A DNA stretch of 64,000 nt. Source: JAMQKA01 sp031569985. GTDB taxonomy: Bacteria > Bacteroidota > Rhodothermia > Balneolales > Balneolaceae. Positions 53,916 through 62,915 of this stretch are shown here, one piece after another. Made by a program: the position numbers and the translations under genes. The stretch covers positions 124,001-188,000 of the forward strand of contig NZ_JAMQKA010000001.1 of assembly GCF_031569985.1 (NCBI RefSeq). Reading direction: 5' to 3'. The stretch's first letter is position 1. Every line of letters starts with the position of its first letter. The notes beneath the pieces were generated by a model. It saw nothing but the letters and a program-made list of their open reading frames with translations, did no database searches and had not been told where the DNA came from.

Positions 53916-54785
53916 TCATAAATGCTCCACAGGTATTTCAAATGTTGACTCAAGACGGTTGGTAATCTTATGACGGTGGCAGTCTTTCGGATCCTTTTCG
54001 TAGCAGGTCAACGCCACGCGCTGGTATTCCCGGTATAGGCCATATAGCTTCTCCAGTTGCTGAGTTCTTTTTGGTAGAATTGTTTCCTCGTATTCTCTGA
54101 ACAATTCTTGGTATTCGGCCCGGGTATCGACATCCTTTCTCTTTTCTTTGGCGATCCCAAGTTCCGGCACGTGCATGAATGTGATGTCCAGCTCATCACA
54201 CATCTCCTGCAGCTGGCTTTTAGAAAAACCGAACTTCCTGCTCATCGAGTTTTTACGAACGTCAACCAAAAGTCTCACATCATTTTGCAGCAGCCGGTTC
54301 ATGTAGGTCTCCGCCTTGATGCCCTCGTAACCGATGGTGTAAATCTTCTGTTCTCTGTTTACTGGTCGCGATTGTTCAACCCGTTTTCGAACCTCCTCTT
54401 CCAACGCCTCCGGATCACTTCGGATCGCATAAAATGGGAATTCCCGGCAAATATCGTTAAAGAGTTTATGGTAGGATTCGCCCTCGTATTGATCATACAA
54501 ATCGACCAATATATCCTGATCGTCACCCTTTAATTCCTCTCGGTAATCCTGTTCGGTTAGTACAACCCAATCATCCTTATCCTCTAACAACTCATACTTA
54601 ATCATTGTACCTTTGTCGGATTCCGCCTGGAATGAGAACGGTCCCTCTGTGCCGGGCACAAACTCGTATGCCGGATCTTTTTGACGCCTGGTAAAAAGGA
54701 AGAGTAAATACTGGAATCGCGTGGGAGAAAGCTCCCGACCAAAGGTTTGAAGTAGTGCTACTATGGCTTTTCTGCGGTAGTACAT
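53916..54785 (-). CDS. DUF488 protein with Panacea/DUF4065-like N-terminal domain
   Basis: A 289-residue two-domain protein. Residues 1-135 (KAIVALLQTFG, RFQYLLFLF, FVPGTEGPFSFQ) resemble the Panacea/DUF4065 fold, which is found in SocA-like antitoxins. Residues 145-289 are DUF488 (IYTIGYEGIKAETYMN, LLVDVRKNSMSRKFGFSK, HVPELGI, YEKDPKDCHRHKI), with the family's conserved D-V-R and C-H-R-H. The fused arrangement is known elsewhere but its function is not. No toxin partner is adjacent: the nearest same-strand gene is far upstream. Confidence 0.82.
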   Translation of the reverse strand: MYYRRKAIVALLQTFGRELSPTRFQYLLFLFTRRQKDPAYEFVPGTEGPFSFQAESDKGTMIKYELLEDKDDWVVLTEQDYREELKGDDQDILVDLYDQYEGESYHKLFNDICREFPFYAIRSDPEALEEEVRKRVEQSRPVNREQKIYTIGYEGIKAETYMNRLLQNDVRLLVDVRKNSMSRKFGFSKSQLQEMCDELDITFMHVPELGIAKEKRKDVDTRAEYQELFREYEETILPKRTQQLEKLYGLYREYQRVALTCYEKDPKDCHRHKITNRLESTFEIPVEHL

Positions 54786-55235
54786 AGGTGTAGGAGTTAA
54801 TTCTTTTCATCCAACTTAGCCTAATTGAAGATAATATTTCAACAAGATTACTTGCGGATTCCTAAATAATCCATCACGCCCTTCCGTGATGATTTCGAGT
54901 TTTCAAATTGTTGATCGAGGTTTAAAGGTCCTAATGTCGAAGGTCAAAAAGTCTAAGGTCCAATAGTCATAAGGTAAAAGCCACACTTACCGCCCTAAGT
55001 AAATTTCGCTGGAAGAGAGAGCACAGCCGAAGTGTTAAGAAACCATTGATTCGCGGAGGTTCAGCGGAACGAGTTTAAATGGTTTTAAAGTAGGCAGTGC
55101 GGACGCAGCGACAATTTACTCCGGTGGCGATTTTTTCGTTCATTTCTTTAGTCCGACTACCGGCGGATTTGATAGCTCAAAAAATGAACAACCGGATTGA
55201 CAACAGTAACCCCTCACTACTGGACCACCTACTTA
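54786..55235. other. Intergenic region with long inverted repeat, copy B
   Basis: These 450 bases hold no gene. A CATCACG...CGTGATG hairpin (54872-54891) is followed by copy B of the repeat at 44625, in reverse orientation. Confidence 0.55.
54925..55224 (-). repeat. Long dispersed repeat, copy B (inverted)
   Basis: The core 54943-55177 reads as the reverse complement of 44716-44957, with the same ordered blocks. A and B therefore form an inverted pair enclosing about 10 kb. Confidence 0.8.
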
Positions 55236-56171
55236 TTAAAACTTCTCAATAAACTGCACCATCTTTTCACGACCTTGCTCGTCCGGCAGCCGACCGTACC
55301 CCGCACCCATGTTGTCTACAAGGTGCTCCGGATCGGATGTGCCGGGAATTACGCAGGTTACCGCCGGATGGGAAAGGATATATTTCAGGAAAAACTGCCC
55401 CCAGCTGTTGATGTCATAATCGGCAGCCCACTCAGGCAAATCCCGTCCACTCACTGCACCAAACAACGAACCGCCCTCATACGGCCTGTTGATGATGACT
55501 GCCACACCGTTTTCCAGTGCGGTATCCAGCAGACTCTGCTCGGCATTTCGTGTTCGAATTGAATAATTAAACTGGACAAAATCGATATCCTCTGACCGGA
55601 TAATCTGCTCCAGCCGATCATGCGCGGAAGTAGTATAGTGCGTTATCCCGATATATCGTATCCTGCCATCCTGTTTCCAGTTTTTCAAGGTCTGCAGGTG
55701 CGTTTGCCAGTCAAGCAGGTTGTGAATCTGCATCAAGTCGATGGTGTCGCGCCGCATCTTCTGCATCGAGGCCTGTATCTGGTTGATGCCGGACTGCCGC
55801 CCGCTGGTCCACACCTTGGTGGCATAGAAAAACTGGTCGGCAATGCCCAGCTCAGTGGAGAGGTCCCCAACGACTTCTTCAGAATTGCCGTACATCGGGG
55901 AAGAGTCGATCACTTCCCCACCGTGCTCTGCCATCAGCCGCAGAACTTCTTTAAGTGGTTTGCGTGCAGTGGAGGATTCGCCAACATCAAATTGAATCCA
56001 GGTGCCCAGCCCAACGACAGGCAGCTCTTCTCCACTCGATGGGATTGCACGTTTTCTCATAGCTTGCCCCTGGGTGTAGTTCGACAGGGTCGTTAAAGGA
56101 GCGGAAACTAATCCCATTCCCGTTAGGCCCATCATTTTAAGTAATTTCCGACGTGAAATTAACTGTTTCAT
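55236..56171 (-). CDS. Aldo/keto reductase with Tat-type signal
   Basis: A 311-residue protein. The N-terminus MKQLISRRKLLKMMG with a following hydrophobic stretch fits a twin-arginine signal. The mature part is an aldo/keto reductase barrel: VVGLGTWIQFDVG, the active-site Asp and Tyr in VIDSSPMYGNSEEVVG, Lys in FYATKVW and His in LMQIHNLLDWQ, giving the full tetrad. NADPH-dependent reduction outside the cytoplasm is unusual; Tat export suggests a bound cofactor. The substrate is unknown; the secreted glycoside hydrolase next door makes a sugar substrate possible. Confidence 0.87.
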   Translation of the reverse strand: MKQLISRRKLLKMMGLTGMGLVSAPLTTLSNYTQGQAMRKRAIPSSGEELPVVGLGTWIQFDVGESSTARKPLKEVLRLMAEHGGEVIDSSPMYGNSEEVVGDLSTELGIADQFFYATKVWTSGRQSGINQIQASMQKMRRDTIDLMQIHNLLDWQTHLQTLKNWKQDGRIRYIGITHYTTSAHDRLEQIIRSEDIDFVQFNYSIRTRNAEQSLLDTALENGVAVIINRPYEGGSLFGAVSGRDLPEWAADYDINSWGQFFLKYILSHPAVTCVIPGTSDPEHLVDNMGAGYGRLPDEQGREKMVQFIEKF

Positions 56172-56203
56172 TAATTACTTGTCTTGGGATTTCCCTTTCA
56201 AAT

Positions 56204-56291
56204 TAACCACAGAGTTACACAGAGAAGACACAAAGGTTAAGTTTATTCATCTTTGCGATTCTTAGTGACTTCTTTGTGCTGCTTCGTGAAA
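56204..56291. repeat. CACAGAG-type hairpin element, copy 2
   Basis: AACCACAGAGTTACACAGAG, AAGACACAAAG on the left and CTTTGCG, CTTAGTG, CTTTGTG, CTTCGTG on the right can fold together. It has the same style as 45017-45110. Confidence 0.6.
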
Positions 56292-56314
56292 CAACCAGGA
56301 ACTGTTTAAAATTA

Positions 56315-58249
56315 TTACTCTTCTACTTTTATCTTCGCTCCCCAATCAGTATTCGGGCGTCCCTCCCCTTCGGGGAAATCCGGGATCCGAAGCATGCCTT
56401 TCTCATTAGATTTAAGACTAATAACCTCTTTCCACGTTCCATCAACCGGGTTAAACCACTGGAAAAGATACGTTGTATTGGGATCAAATCCACTTACTGT
56501 GGGCAAGGCTGCATCGTTTTCGAAATATAGCAGGGCAAAATTATTATCCGGGGTTTTCATCATAAACGACCAGCCATCCAACCCTTCTTCCGGGCTCCCC
56601 TCTGCTTTCCGGGGTTGAATCTGATCGTTTGCCAGCCGCAACTCCTTGTACCTGTCTCCCTCCGACAGCATGAACGCTTTCAGGTGCTGCATATACGTGC
56701 CCGATTCATACTGCAGAGCCTCCCAAATATGGGGTCGCGCCCCGTCGGGTTCACCGGTGGTGGTAATGTCATACGAAGCTGTACCATGGACATGCCCCGA
56801 CAGTCCACCGGAGAGCACTGAGCCATACATCTGCGCCCGGGCGAAATAATTGTCGCGAGCTGAGTTGGCAGGTGGACGTTCCCCCGCTATTGTCGTCAGG
56901 CTGTGGTCCCACCCCGTATAGTACGGTTCAAAATTGATCGTGGGGTAAGGGGGCTCCAACTCAAATATATTTTCCTGGTACTCGTACACTCCGTGGTGAC
57001 GCGGGTTATTACCCACGCTGTGCATGGTCAGCCAGGGTACTTCATCCCCGTGCTTAAACTGCAGGTAGGTAGAGTTATTGATCAAGGTGGTGTGCGGCTG
57101 CCCAAATGGAAGCGGCCCGTATTCTTTTAGATGATACGTAAGCGCTTCGTTGAACTGATCGGCTGTCAGGCTGTAGTCGTCGGGAATCCAGTCCAGATGA
57201 ATGCCGCTGAAAATCATATTATAAGCACCATACCGTGAGACCAGGTATTGCACAAACCGGGCATAGGTCTCATTGAAATCGAAATAGGCATCCCACGAGG
57301 GGCCGACATCCCTGCGCACTGTTTCCAGCAATGGCACAATGCCCTGGGCTGACAAATACTCCATTTTCTTGTCCAGACTCTGGAAATATTCCGGGTTAAT
57401 CCGATTAAAATTGGATACCCCGTCATACTTTTCCGACATCTCGAACGGCAGGTTGCCATATTCATCGCGCATATTTTTGGCGGTGAAAGAGCCCCAGTAG
57501 CTGGACCCGCCCGAGGCGTCCTGCCCCCTGCCTCCCGACACATCGTACCCAAACTTTTCCCACGCATTCCTGAGGTAGACGCCGTTGGAATCGGCATACG
57601 TGCTGGGATTGATATCGGAATCCCAATTCGGGAAACAGGAGATCATGCTCACGGAGTTGTACCCCATTTTTTTGCGATACTGCACAGCGTCCTCAAATCC
57701 AATTCCGGGACCAGGTTCATACTGTGCAGGAGGCTTTGCATCCCGAAACGGGAGCCGCCATGTTGCTCCGGCCAGCCAGGTATCTCCAGTCAGGAAAAAT
57801 GGTGTACCATCGGCATACTGCAGTGCATGACCATTCGGCGTTGCCCGGATAAACCCATGGCGATTGGGATTCTCTGCCTTCTCTTCTACTGTCCACTGGT
57901 GGGCATAAAACGTACCGGAATGACCATTAAGTCCGTCATCACCCGGCTGATTAGATTTGCTTGTCCAGGTCCATTTTCCAGGCTTGGTAGCTACAAGGCG
58001 TACCTTATAGGTATTTTCCCCATCCCAGAACCCATAAACCTGCTTTGAGAAATTCGGTCCTTTTAGCTCTACCCAAAGTCGTACATCAGTATAATAGTTT
58101 TCATACTCCAGCTCCGCCTCCAGGGTGATCTCAATCATCTCCCACACATGGACATCCGAAGAATCTGGATTAGCAGCAATTCTTGAATTAGCGCATAACT
58201 GGAGAATCACAAAAAGGTACACAACGAAACTCTTGGAACTGAAAACCAT
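56315..58249 (-). CDS. Secreted apiosidase-like glycoside hydrolase (DUF5060/DUF4038)
   Basis: A 644-residue secreted protein with a signal peptide (about residues 1-26). DUF5060 beta domain (about 30-125, EITLEAELEYENYYTDVRLWV...GFWDGENTYKVR), then a DUF4038-type TIM barrel (about 130-520, beginning NPNRHGFIRATPNGHALQYADGTPFFLTGDTW) and a C-terminal putative collagen-binding-like beta domain (about 560-644). The set is typical of Bacteroidota/Balneolota apiosidase-like and related glycoside hydrolases acting on plant or algal polysaccharide side chains. No T9SS signal is seen, so it is probably periplasmic. The exact linkage cleaved is unknown. Confidence 0.88.
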   Translation of the reverse strand: MVFSSKSFVVYLFVILQLCANSRIAANPDSSDVHVWEMIEITLEAELEYENYYTDVRLWVELKGPNFSKQVYGFWDGENTYKVRLVATKPGKWTWTSKSNQPGDDGLNGHSGTFYAHQWTVEEKAENPNRHGFIRATPNGHALQYADGTPFFLTGDTWLAGATWRLPFRDAKPPAQYEPGPGIGFEDAVQYRKKMGYNSVSMISCFPNWDSDINPSTYADSNGVYLRNAWEKFGYDVSGGRGQDASGGSSYWGSFTAKNMRDEYGNLPFEMSEKYDGVSNFNRINPEYFQSLDKKMEYLSAQGIVPLLETVRRDVGPSWDAYFDFNETYARFVQYLVSRYGAYNMIFSGIHLDWIPDDYSLTADQFNEALTYHLKEYGPLPFGQPHTTLINNSTYLQFKHGDEVPWLTMHSVGNNPRHHGVYEYQENIFELEPPYPTINFEPYYTGWDHSLTTIAGERPPANSARDNYFARAQMYGSVLSGGLSGHVHGTASYDITTTGEPDGARPHIWEALQYESGTYMQHLKAFMLSEGDRYKELRLANDQIQPRKAEGSPEEGLDGWSFMMKTPDNNFALLYFENDAALPTVSGFDPNTTYLFQWFNPVDGTWKEVISLKSNEKGMLRIPDFPEGEGRPNTDWGAKIKVEE

Positions 58250-58442
58250 GGTAAAACTGAATTACTTATTAGTGTTGCGATCAACAAACAGGAACTACCT
58301 TCTACCTCGAAAATTTAAATATATGAAATTGGTTGAGTGGCAACATAAGGAAATTGTTCGAGGGTGTATTTCTTCTATTCCAAAAGTGCCGTACCTTGCA
58401 ATGCTGATAAGCCCAACAAAAACAATCACTAATGGTTGACTC

Positions 58443-60377
58443 ATGGGCCCCAAAGAACAACATGATGACCAACCCTTCGAGGAACAAGAGGCGCTCCGGA
58501 CGATTCTGCAGGGGACGGCTGCCCACACAGGTAAAGAATTCTTCCGGGAACTTGTTAAACGTCTTGCCAAGGCCCTGCATACAGAAAGTGCATGGGTAAC
58601 CGAGTTTATCGAAAAGGAGCAAAAATTACGAGCACTGGCTTTCTGGATGGGAGATCGCTTTATAGAGGGATATGAATACGATGTACCAGGAACCCCCTGT
58701 GAAGTTGTCTTAGAAAAGAAAAATATGCTTCATGTCCCGAAAAATGTAGTCAACCTCTTCCCACAAGATCCCGACTTGAAAAAATACAGTGCGATGAGCT
58801 ACCTGGGAGCACCTCTCCTTAACCTCGATGGCAGTGTACTTGGAAACCTCGCGGTCATGGACACCCATGAAATGCCGGAAAAATATCGAAATGTTGCACT
58901 GTTCAAAATTTTTGCTGATCGCGGGGCTTCTGAACTACGCCGCATCCGGGCAGAGCAGCGTCTCAGAGAAAGAGAGGGGCAGCTCAGCCGCCTTTTCGAC
59001 AGCGCTATGGACGCCATTATAGAAATTAAACCTGATCTCACCGTTACCCAGGTCAACCGGGCCGCACTTGACCTCTTTGAAGACAGGGATCCAGATAAAA
59101 TGCTGGGACAGTCTTTTGAAGACTACCTGGCACCTGAGTCGGCTGTTAAACTAAAAAATCTCTTGCAAGGGTTGCGTAATCGCCCATTGGGACAACGCTA
59201 CCTTTGGATTCCGGGCGGACTCAAAGCGGTATGTGAGAGGGGAAATTCATTTCAATTTGAGGCCACCCTTTCCTGCTATGAACACGACAGAAATCCGTAT
59301 TGCATCCTAATACTCAGGAACATTACGGATCGCGTAGAAGCTGAAAAAAGGATTGACGTGCTCTCGGCGGAATCAGAATATCTGCGGGAGGAGTTAGAGC
59401 TGATTCACAATTCTGATGAAATAATTGGTCAAAGTCCATGCATGGTAAAAGTGTTTGATGAAATAAATCAAGTGGCAGGCACCAGTGCCACCGTGTTGAT
59501 ATCAGGAGAAACCGGGACCGGGAAAGAGCTTGTCGCCCGGGCAATCCACGGTAAGAGCAGAAGAAGTGACAAACCGTTAATCAAGGTGAATTGTGCAACC
59601 ATCCCGGAAACGTTGATTGAAAGCGAATTTTTTGGCCATGAGGAGGGTGCTTTTACCGGCGCCACCGAACAGCGAAAGGGACGCTTTGCCCTTGCCGACG
59701 GGGGGACCATATTCCTGGATGAGATCGGTGAATTGCCCATGGGAATGCAACCAAAACTGTTGAGAGTGTTACAAGAGGGTGAGTTTGAAGCGGTGGGATC
59801 CTCCCAGACCCAAAAAATTAATGCGCGGGTCATTGCCGCTACCAATCGTGATCTAAAAAAAATGATTCGGGAGGGAGACTTTCGCGCCGACCTCTACTAT
59901 CGGCTGAATGTATTTCCCATGGTTATACCTCCACTCAGAGAGCGCGGCGAGGATATCCTTCTACTTGCTCAAGCTTTCATCGGACGATATTCCCAGCAGT
60001 TCGGTCGCAAGATGAAGCCATTGACATCGGGCGATAAAAATCTACTGCGGTCGTATGACTGGCCGGGCAATGTACGGGAACTACAAAATATTATTGAACG
60101 GGCTGTCATTACATCACAGGACGGTACCCTCAACTTGGCCAACATACTTTCCGGTGGATTATATGCTGAAGAAACGAATGCTTCTCAAACTTTTCCGGAC
60201 CGTATTCTTACCGCGGAAGAACTCTTACAAGAAGAACGGCAAAATATGATCCGTGCCCTCAAGGCTACCTGTTGGAAAGTGGCCGGCAAGGAAGGGGCGG
60301 CTCAACTGATTGGCGTCCCTCCCTCCACCTTCAGTTCCCGCATGAAAGCACTCAATATCAAGCGACCCTCAGAGTAG
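58443..60377 (+). CDS. Sigma-54-dependent transcriptional activator with GAF and PAS domains
   Basis: A 644-residue bacterial enhancer-binding protein. GAF-like domain (about residues 15-170), PAS domain (about 185-300), AAA+ domain (about 325-560) with Walker A G355-E-T-G-T-G-K361 and the sigma-54 contact loop G402-A-F-T-G-A407, and a C-terminal Fis-type HTH (about 595-640, GAAQLIGVPPSTFSSRMKAL). It needs RpoN holoenzyme, which is not in the window. It lies directly upstream of the methanethiol-oxidase-like gene, whose promoter region has a partial -24/-12 match, so it may control that gene. Confidence 0.92.
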   Translation: MGPKEQHDDQPFEEQEALRTILQGTAAHTGKEFFRELVKRLAKALHTESAWVTEFIEKEQKLRALAFWMGDRFIEGYEYDVPGTPCEVVLEKKNMLHVPKNVVNLFPQDPDLKKYSAMSYLGAPLLNLDGSVLGNLAVMDTHEMPEKYRNVALFKIFADRGASELRRIRAEQRLREREGQLSRLFDSAMDAIIEIKPDLTVTQVNRAALDLFEDRDPDKMLGQSFEDYLAPESAVKLKNLLQGLRNRPLGQRYLWIPGGLKAVCERGNSFQFEATLSCYEHDRNPYCILILRNITDRVEAEKRIDVLSAESEYLREELELIHNSDEIIGQSPCMVKVFDEINQVAGTSATVLISGETGTGKELVARAIHGKSRRSDKPLIKVNCATIPETLIESEFFGHEEGAFTGATEQRKGRFALADGGTIFLDEIGELPMGMQPKLLRVLQEGEFEAVGSSQTQKINARVIAATNRDLKKMIREGDFRADLYYRLNVFPMVIPPLRERGEDILLLAQAFIGRYSQQFGRKMKPLTSGDKNLLRSYDWPGNVRELQNIIERAVITSQDGTLNLANILSGGLYAEETNASQTFPDRILTAEELLQEERQNMIRALKATCWKVAGKEGAAQLIGVPPSTFSSRMKALNIKRPSE

Positions 60378-60431
60378 CCGTTATTAGCCGGATCAGACCA
60401 TCTGCTGTGGCAACAACAGCTAAACATTTTC

Positions 60432-60456
60432 ACGAAATCTGGTAACGAGATTTCGT
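60432..60456. promoter_or_regulatory. Perfect inverted repeat upstream of SBP56 gene
   Basis: ACGAAATCT (60432-60440)/AGATTTCGT (60448-60456) is an exact 9-bp dyad with a 7-base loop, followed by a related half site ATCTCGAAAT at 60468-60477. This could be an upstream activating sequence of the sigma-54 activator, or a transcript-end hairpin of its gene. Confidence 0.5.
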
Positions 60457-60542
60457 AAGTAACGACATCTCGAAATGCCCTCCTACCACAATAGATCCCC
60501 TAAGCTGTTGTTTCCCAATATCTTATGGCCTCCCCATCTTTT

Positions 60543-60557
60543 TGGCATGGTTTCTGG
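60543..60557 (+). promoter_or_regulatory. Partial sigma-54 promoter match before SBP56
   Basis: TGGCAT-GGTTT-CTGG has the GG of the -24 element and a TG at the -12 position, but the invariant GC is GG. It sits 58 bases before the start codon and downstream of the dyad. Imperfect match; low confidence. Confidence 0.25.
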
Positions 60558-60614
60558 AATATGTATTACAGCTGTTAAAACCAATCAAAACAAATCAAAA
60601 AAAGGAAAATTATC

Positions 60615-62030
60615 ATGGCAAAATGGAAACCTGATGAAACGTTTTATACCTCGCCACAAATGGCGATGGAGGCACCGGAGGAAGAAGTGGCCTATGTTGC
60701 AATGTTTAACCCGAAGGGCTCGGGAGAAAAAGACGCAATTGGGGTGGTCGATGTCGATCCCAAATCAAAAAACTATGGTCAGCTTATTTCGAAAGTGGAG
60801 TTCCCGGACTCGGATAATGAGCTGCACCATTTCGGTTGGAATGCCTGTAGCTCTCACCTCTGCGGCTATGCCCCTCATGCCCATGTGGAACGACGATACC
60901 TGATTGTTCCAGGAATAACATCTTCGCGTATCCATATCATCGATACCAAGCCGGACCCGCGAAATCCCAAGTTGATCAAAGTAATAGAACCGGAAGAAAT
61001 AAAGGAAAAAGCCGGCTATTCCGCCCCTCACACCGTGCATTGTGGGCCCAATGGCATTTACCTTAATGCTTTGGGTTCAGCTGATGGCGATGGCCCGGGC
61101 GGCATCTTTATGCTCGATCACGACACATTTGATATAATCGGCCCATGGGAACGAAAACGTGGTGACCAATACCTTTCATATGACTTTTGGTGGCACCTCG
61201 GCTACGATACTATGATTACCAGTGAGTGGGGAACACCCAACATGGTATCGAAAGGCGTTGACCCAGAGTTGTTACTTAACGGAAAATACGGGCATTCCCT
61301 CCACATCTGGGACCTGCGCAGCCATGATCACGTGAAAACACTGGATCTGGGCTCTGAGCAACAGATGGTGCTGGAACTTCGGCCCGCCCATAATCCTCAA
61401 AAAGCCTATGGATTTGCAGGAGTAGTACTCTCACTTGAGGACCTCTCCGCGTCGATCTTCCTGTGGTACCGCGAGGGTCATAACGGGGAAGCTGAATGGA
61501 AGACAAAAAAAGTGATCACAATTCCAGCTGAACCGGCCGAGGCAAAAGATCTGCCTCCACTGCTCCAGGGATTTGAAGCCGTACCGCCACTGGTAACAGA
61601 TATCAACCTGTCGCTCGACGATCGCTTCCTCTATGTATCGTGCTGGGGTACGGGTGAACTACGCCAGTATGATGTTAGCGACCCGCACAATCCGAAATTT
61701 ACGGATTCACTGCACATTGGTGGTATCGTCCGTCGTGCCGCACATCCTGCTACTCCTGATGTTCCGCGCAATGGTGGACCACAGATGGTGGAACTCAGCC
61801 GAGACGGTCGTCGTATTTACCTTACCAATTCGCTTTATGGCCCATGGGATGCGCAGTTCTATCCCGACGGGATCAAGGGGTGGATGACGAAGATAGATAC
61901 CAAGCCCAAAGGTGAAATGCGATTCGATGAGTCGTTCTTCATGGAGTTTGATGAGCTGAGACCACACCAAGTCAGACTTCAAGGTGGAGACACCTCTTCA
62001 GACTCGTTCTGTTATTCCAATAAAAACTAA
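60615..62030 (+). CDS. Selenium-binding protein SBP56 / methanethiol oxidase family
   Basis: A 471-residue protein with the length and layout of SBP56/MTO. CSSHLCGYAPHAHVERRYLIVPG (residues 77-99) carries the conserved cysteines and metal-site histidines, followed by APHTVHCGPNGIYLNALG (about 136-153), WWHLGYDTMITSEWG (about 193-207) and SWGTGELRQYDVSDP-like motifs. The bacterial enzyme oxidises methanethiol to formaldehyde, H2S and H2O2 (family knowledge) and is usually periplasmic. No signal peptide is visible here. The start at 60615 has AAAGGAAAA upstream. The next gene lies 10 bases downstream. Confidence 0.93.
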   Translation: MAKWKPDETFYTSPQMAMEAPEEEVAYVAMFNPKGSGEKDAIGVVDVDPKSKNYGQLISKVEFPDSDNELHHFGWNACSSHLCGYAPHAHVERRYLIVPGITSSRIHIIDTKPDPRNPKLIKVIEPEEIKEKAGYSAPHTVHCGPNGIYLNALGSADGDGPGGIFMLDHDTFDIIGPWERKRGDQYLSYDFWWHLGYDTMITSEWGTPNMVSKGVDPELLLNGKYGHSLHIWDLRSHDHVKTLDLGSEQQMVLELRPAHNPQKAYGFAGVVLSLEDLSASIFLWYREGHNGEAEWKTKKVITIPAEPAEAKDLPPLLQGFEAVPPLVTDINLSLDDRFLYVSCWGTGELRQYDVSDPHNPKFTDSLHIGGIVRRAAHPATPDVPRNGGPQMVELSRDGRRIYLTNSLYGPWDAQFYPDGIKGWMTKIDTKPKGEMRFDESFFMEFDELRPHQVRLQGGDTSSDSFCYSNKN

Positions 62031-62040
62031 TCCCAATATC

Positions 62041-62736
62041 ATGTTTTCTGAACTGCTGTTTACTTTTGTTATTCTCTTGGTCCTGGGCCTCTTTCATGGC
62101 ATCAACCCGGGAATGGGATGGCTGTTCGCCGTGAGTTTGGGATTACAGGAACAACGCAGGGCGGCCGTTTGGTCTGCCCTGCTTCCCCTGGCCCTCGGTC
62201 ATGCTTTGGCCATCGGTGTTACGCTATTGCTGGTCGGCATTATTGGACTGGTAATCCCTTTTGAGATCCTGAAATGGATTGTAGCTGCCATCCTGATCAC
62301 ATTTGGTATCTACAAGCTGATTCGCAACCGGCATCCCCGATATGGCGGTATGCAGGTCAACTTTCGCCAGCTCACGATCTGGTCATTCCTGATGGCATCG
62401 GCCCATGGTGCTGGCCTTATGGTATTGCCGTTTCTATTCAGTGATATGACAACCGGCTCTGCAATGGCTTCATCCCATATGCACGGTCATGAAGCGGGTG
62501 TGATGGTGGATCATGCCAGCCATGCCACCGTTTTATCGAACCTGCCCACAGAGCCGTTGATCGGTATACTTGTAATACTGGTTCATACCATCGGCTATCT
62601 CCTCATTATGGGAATTATCGCCGTTATTGTATACGAAAAGCTGGGACTGCGACTGCTTAAATCGGCATGGTTTAATATCGACCTGATCTGGGCAGCAGCC
62701 CTAATACTTAGCGGAGTGCTTGTGCCACTGATTTAA
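62041..62736 (+). CDS. Polytopic membrane protein, UreH/TauE-like, partner of SBP56
   Basis: A 231-residue protein with six or so TM helices. The start is ATG 62041, 10 bases after SBP56; a longer opening inside SBP56 is rejected. LGLFHGINPGMGWLFAV (about residues 14-30) and LPLALGHALAIGVTLL (about residues 47-62) resemble the UreH/TauE-like metal or sulfur transport group. A HMHGHEAGVMVDHASHATV loop (about residues 146-164) with several His could bind metal. Likely a metal supply or sulfur export partner for methanethiol oxidase (inference). Confidence 0.75.
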   Translation: MFSELLFTFVILLVLGLFHGINPGMGWLFAVSLGLQEQRRAAVWSALLPLALGHALAIGVTLLLVGIIGLVIPFEILKWIVAAILITFGIYKLIRNRHPRYGGMQVNFRQLTIWSFLMASAHGAGLMVLPFLFSDMTTGSAMASSHMHGHEAGVMVDHASHATVLSNLPTEPLIGILVILVHTIGYLLIMGIIAVIVYEKLGLRLLKSAWFNIDLIWAAALILSGVLVPLI

Positions 62737-62915
62737 CCTCCAATTAGGTTGATATCTTCATTGACCAAAACTCACATATAAAAACGTTGTAACCTTATGT
62801 TATTACAATCGTTATAAGTGATTCATTTATTTTCATCCGCAAAAAAATAATAGCGGGTATTAATGGCAAAAGTTGTAAATTACAATTTGCGCGGAAAATT
62901 AATCGCGCCGAAAAA

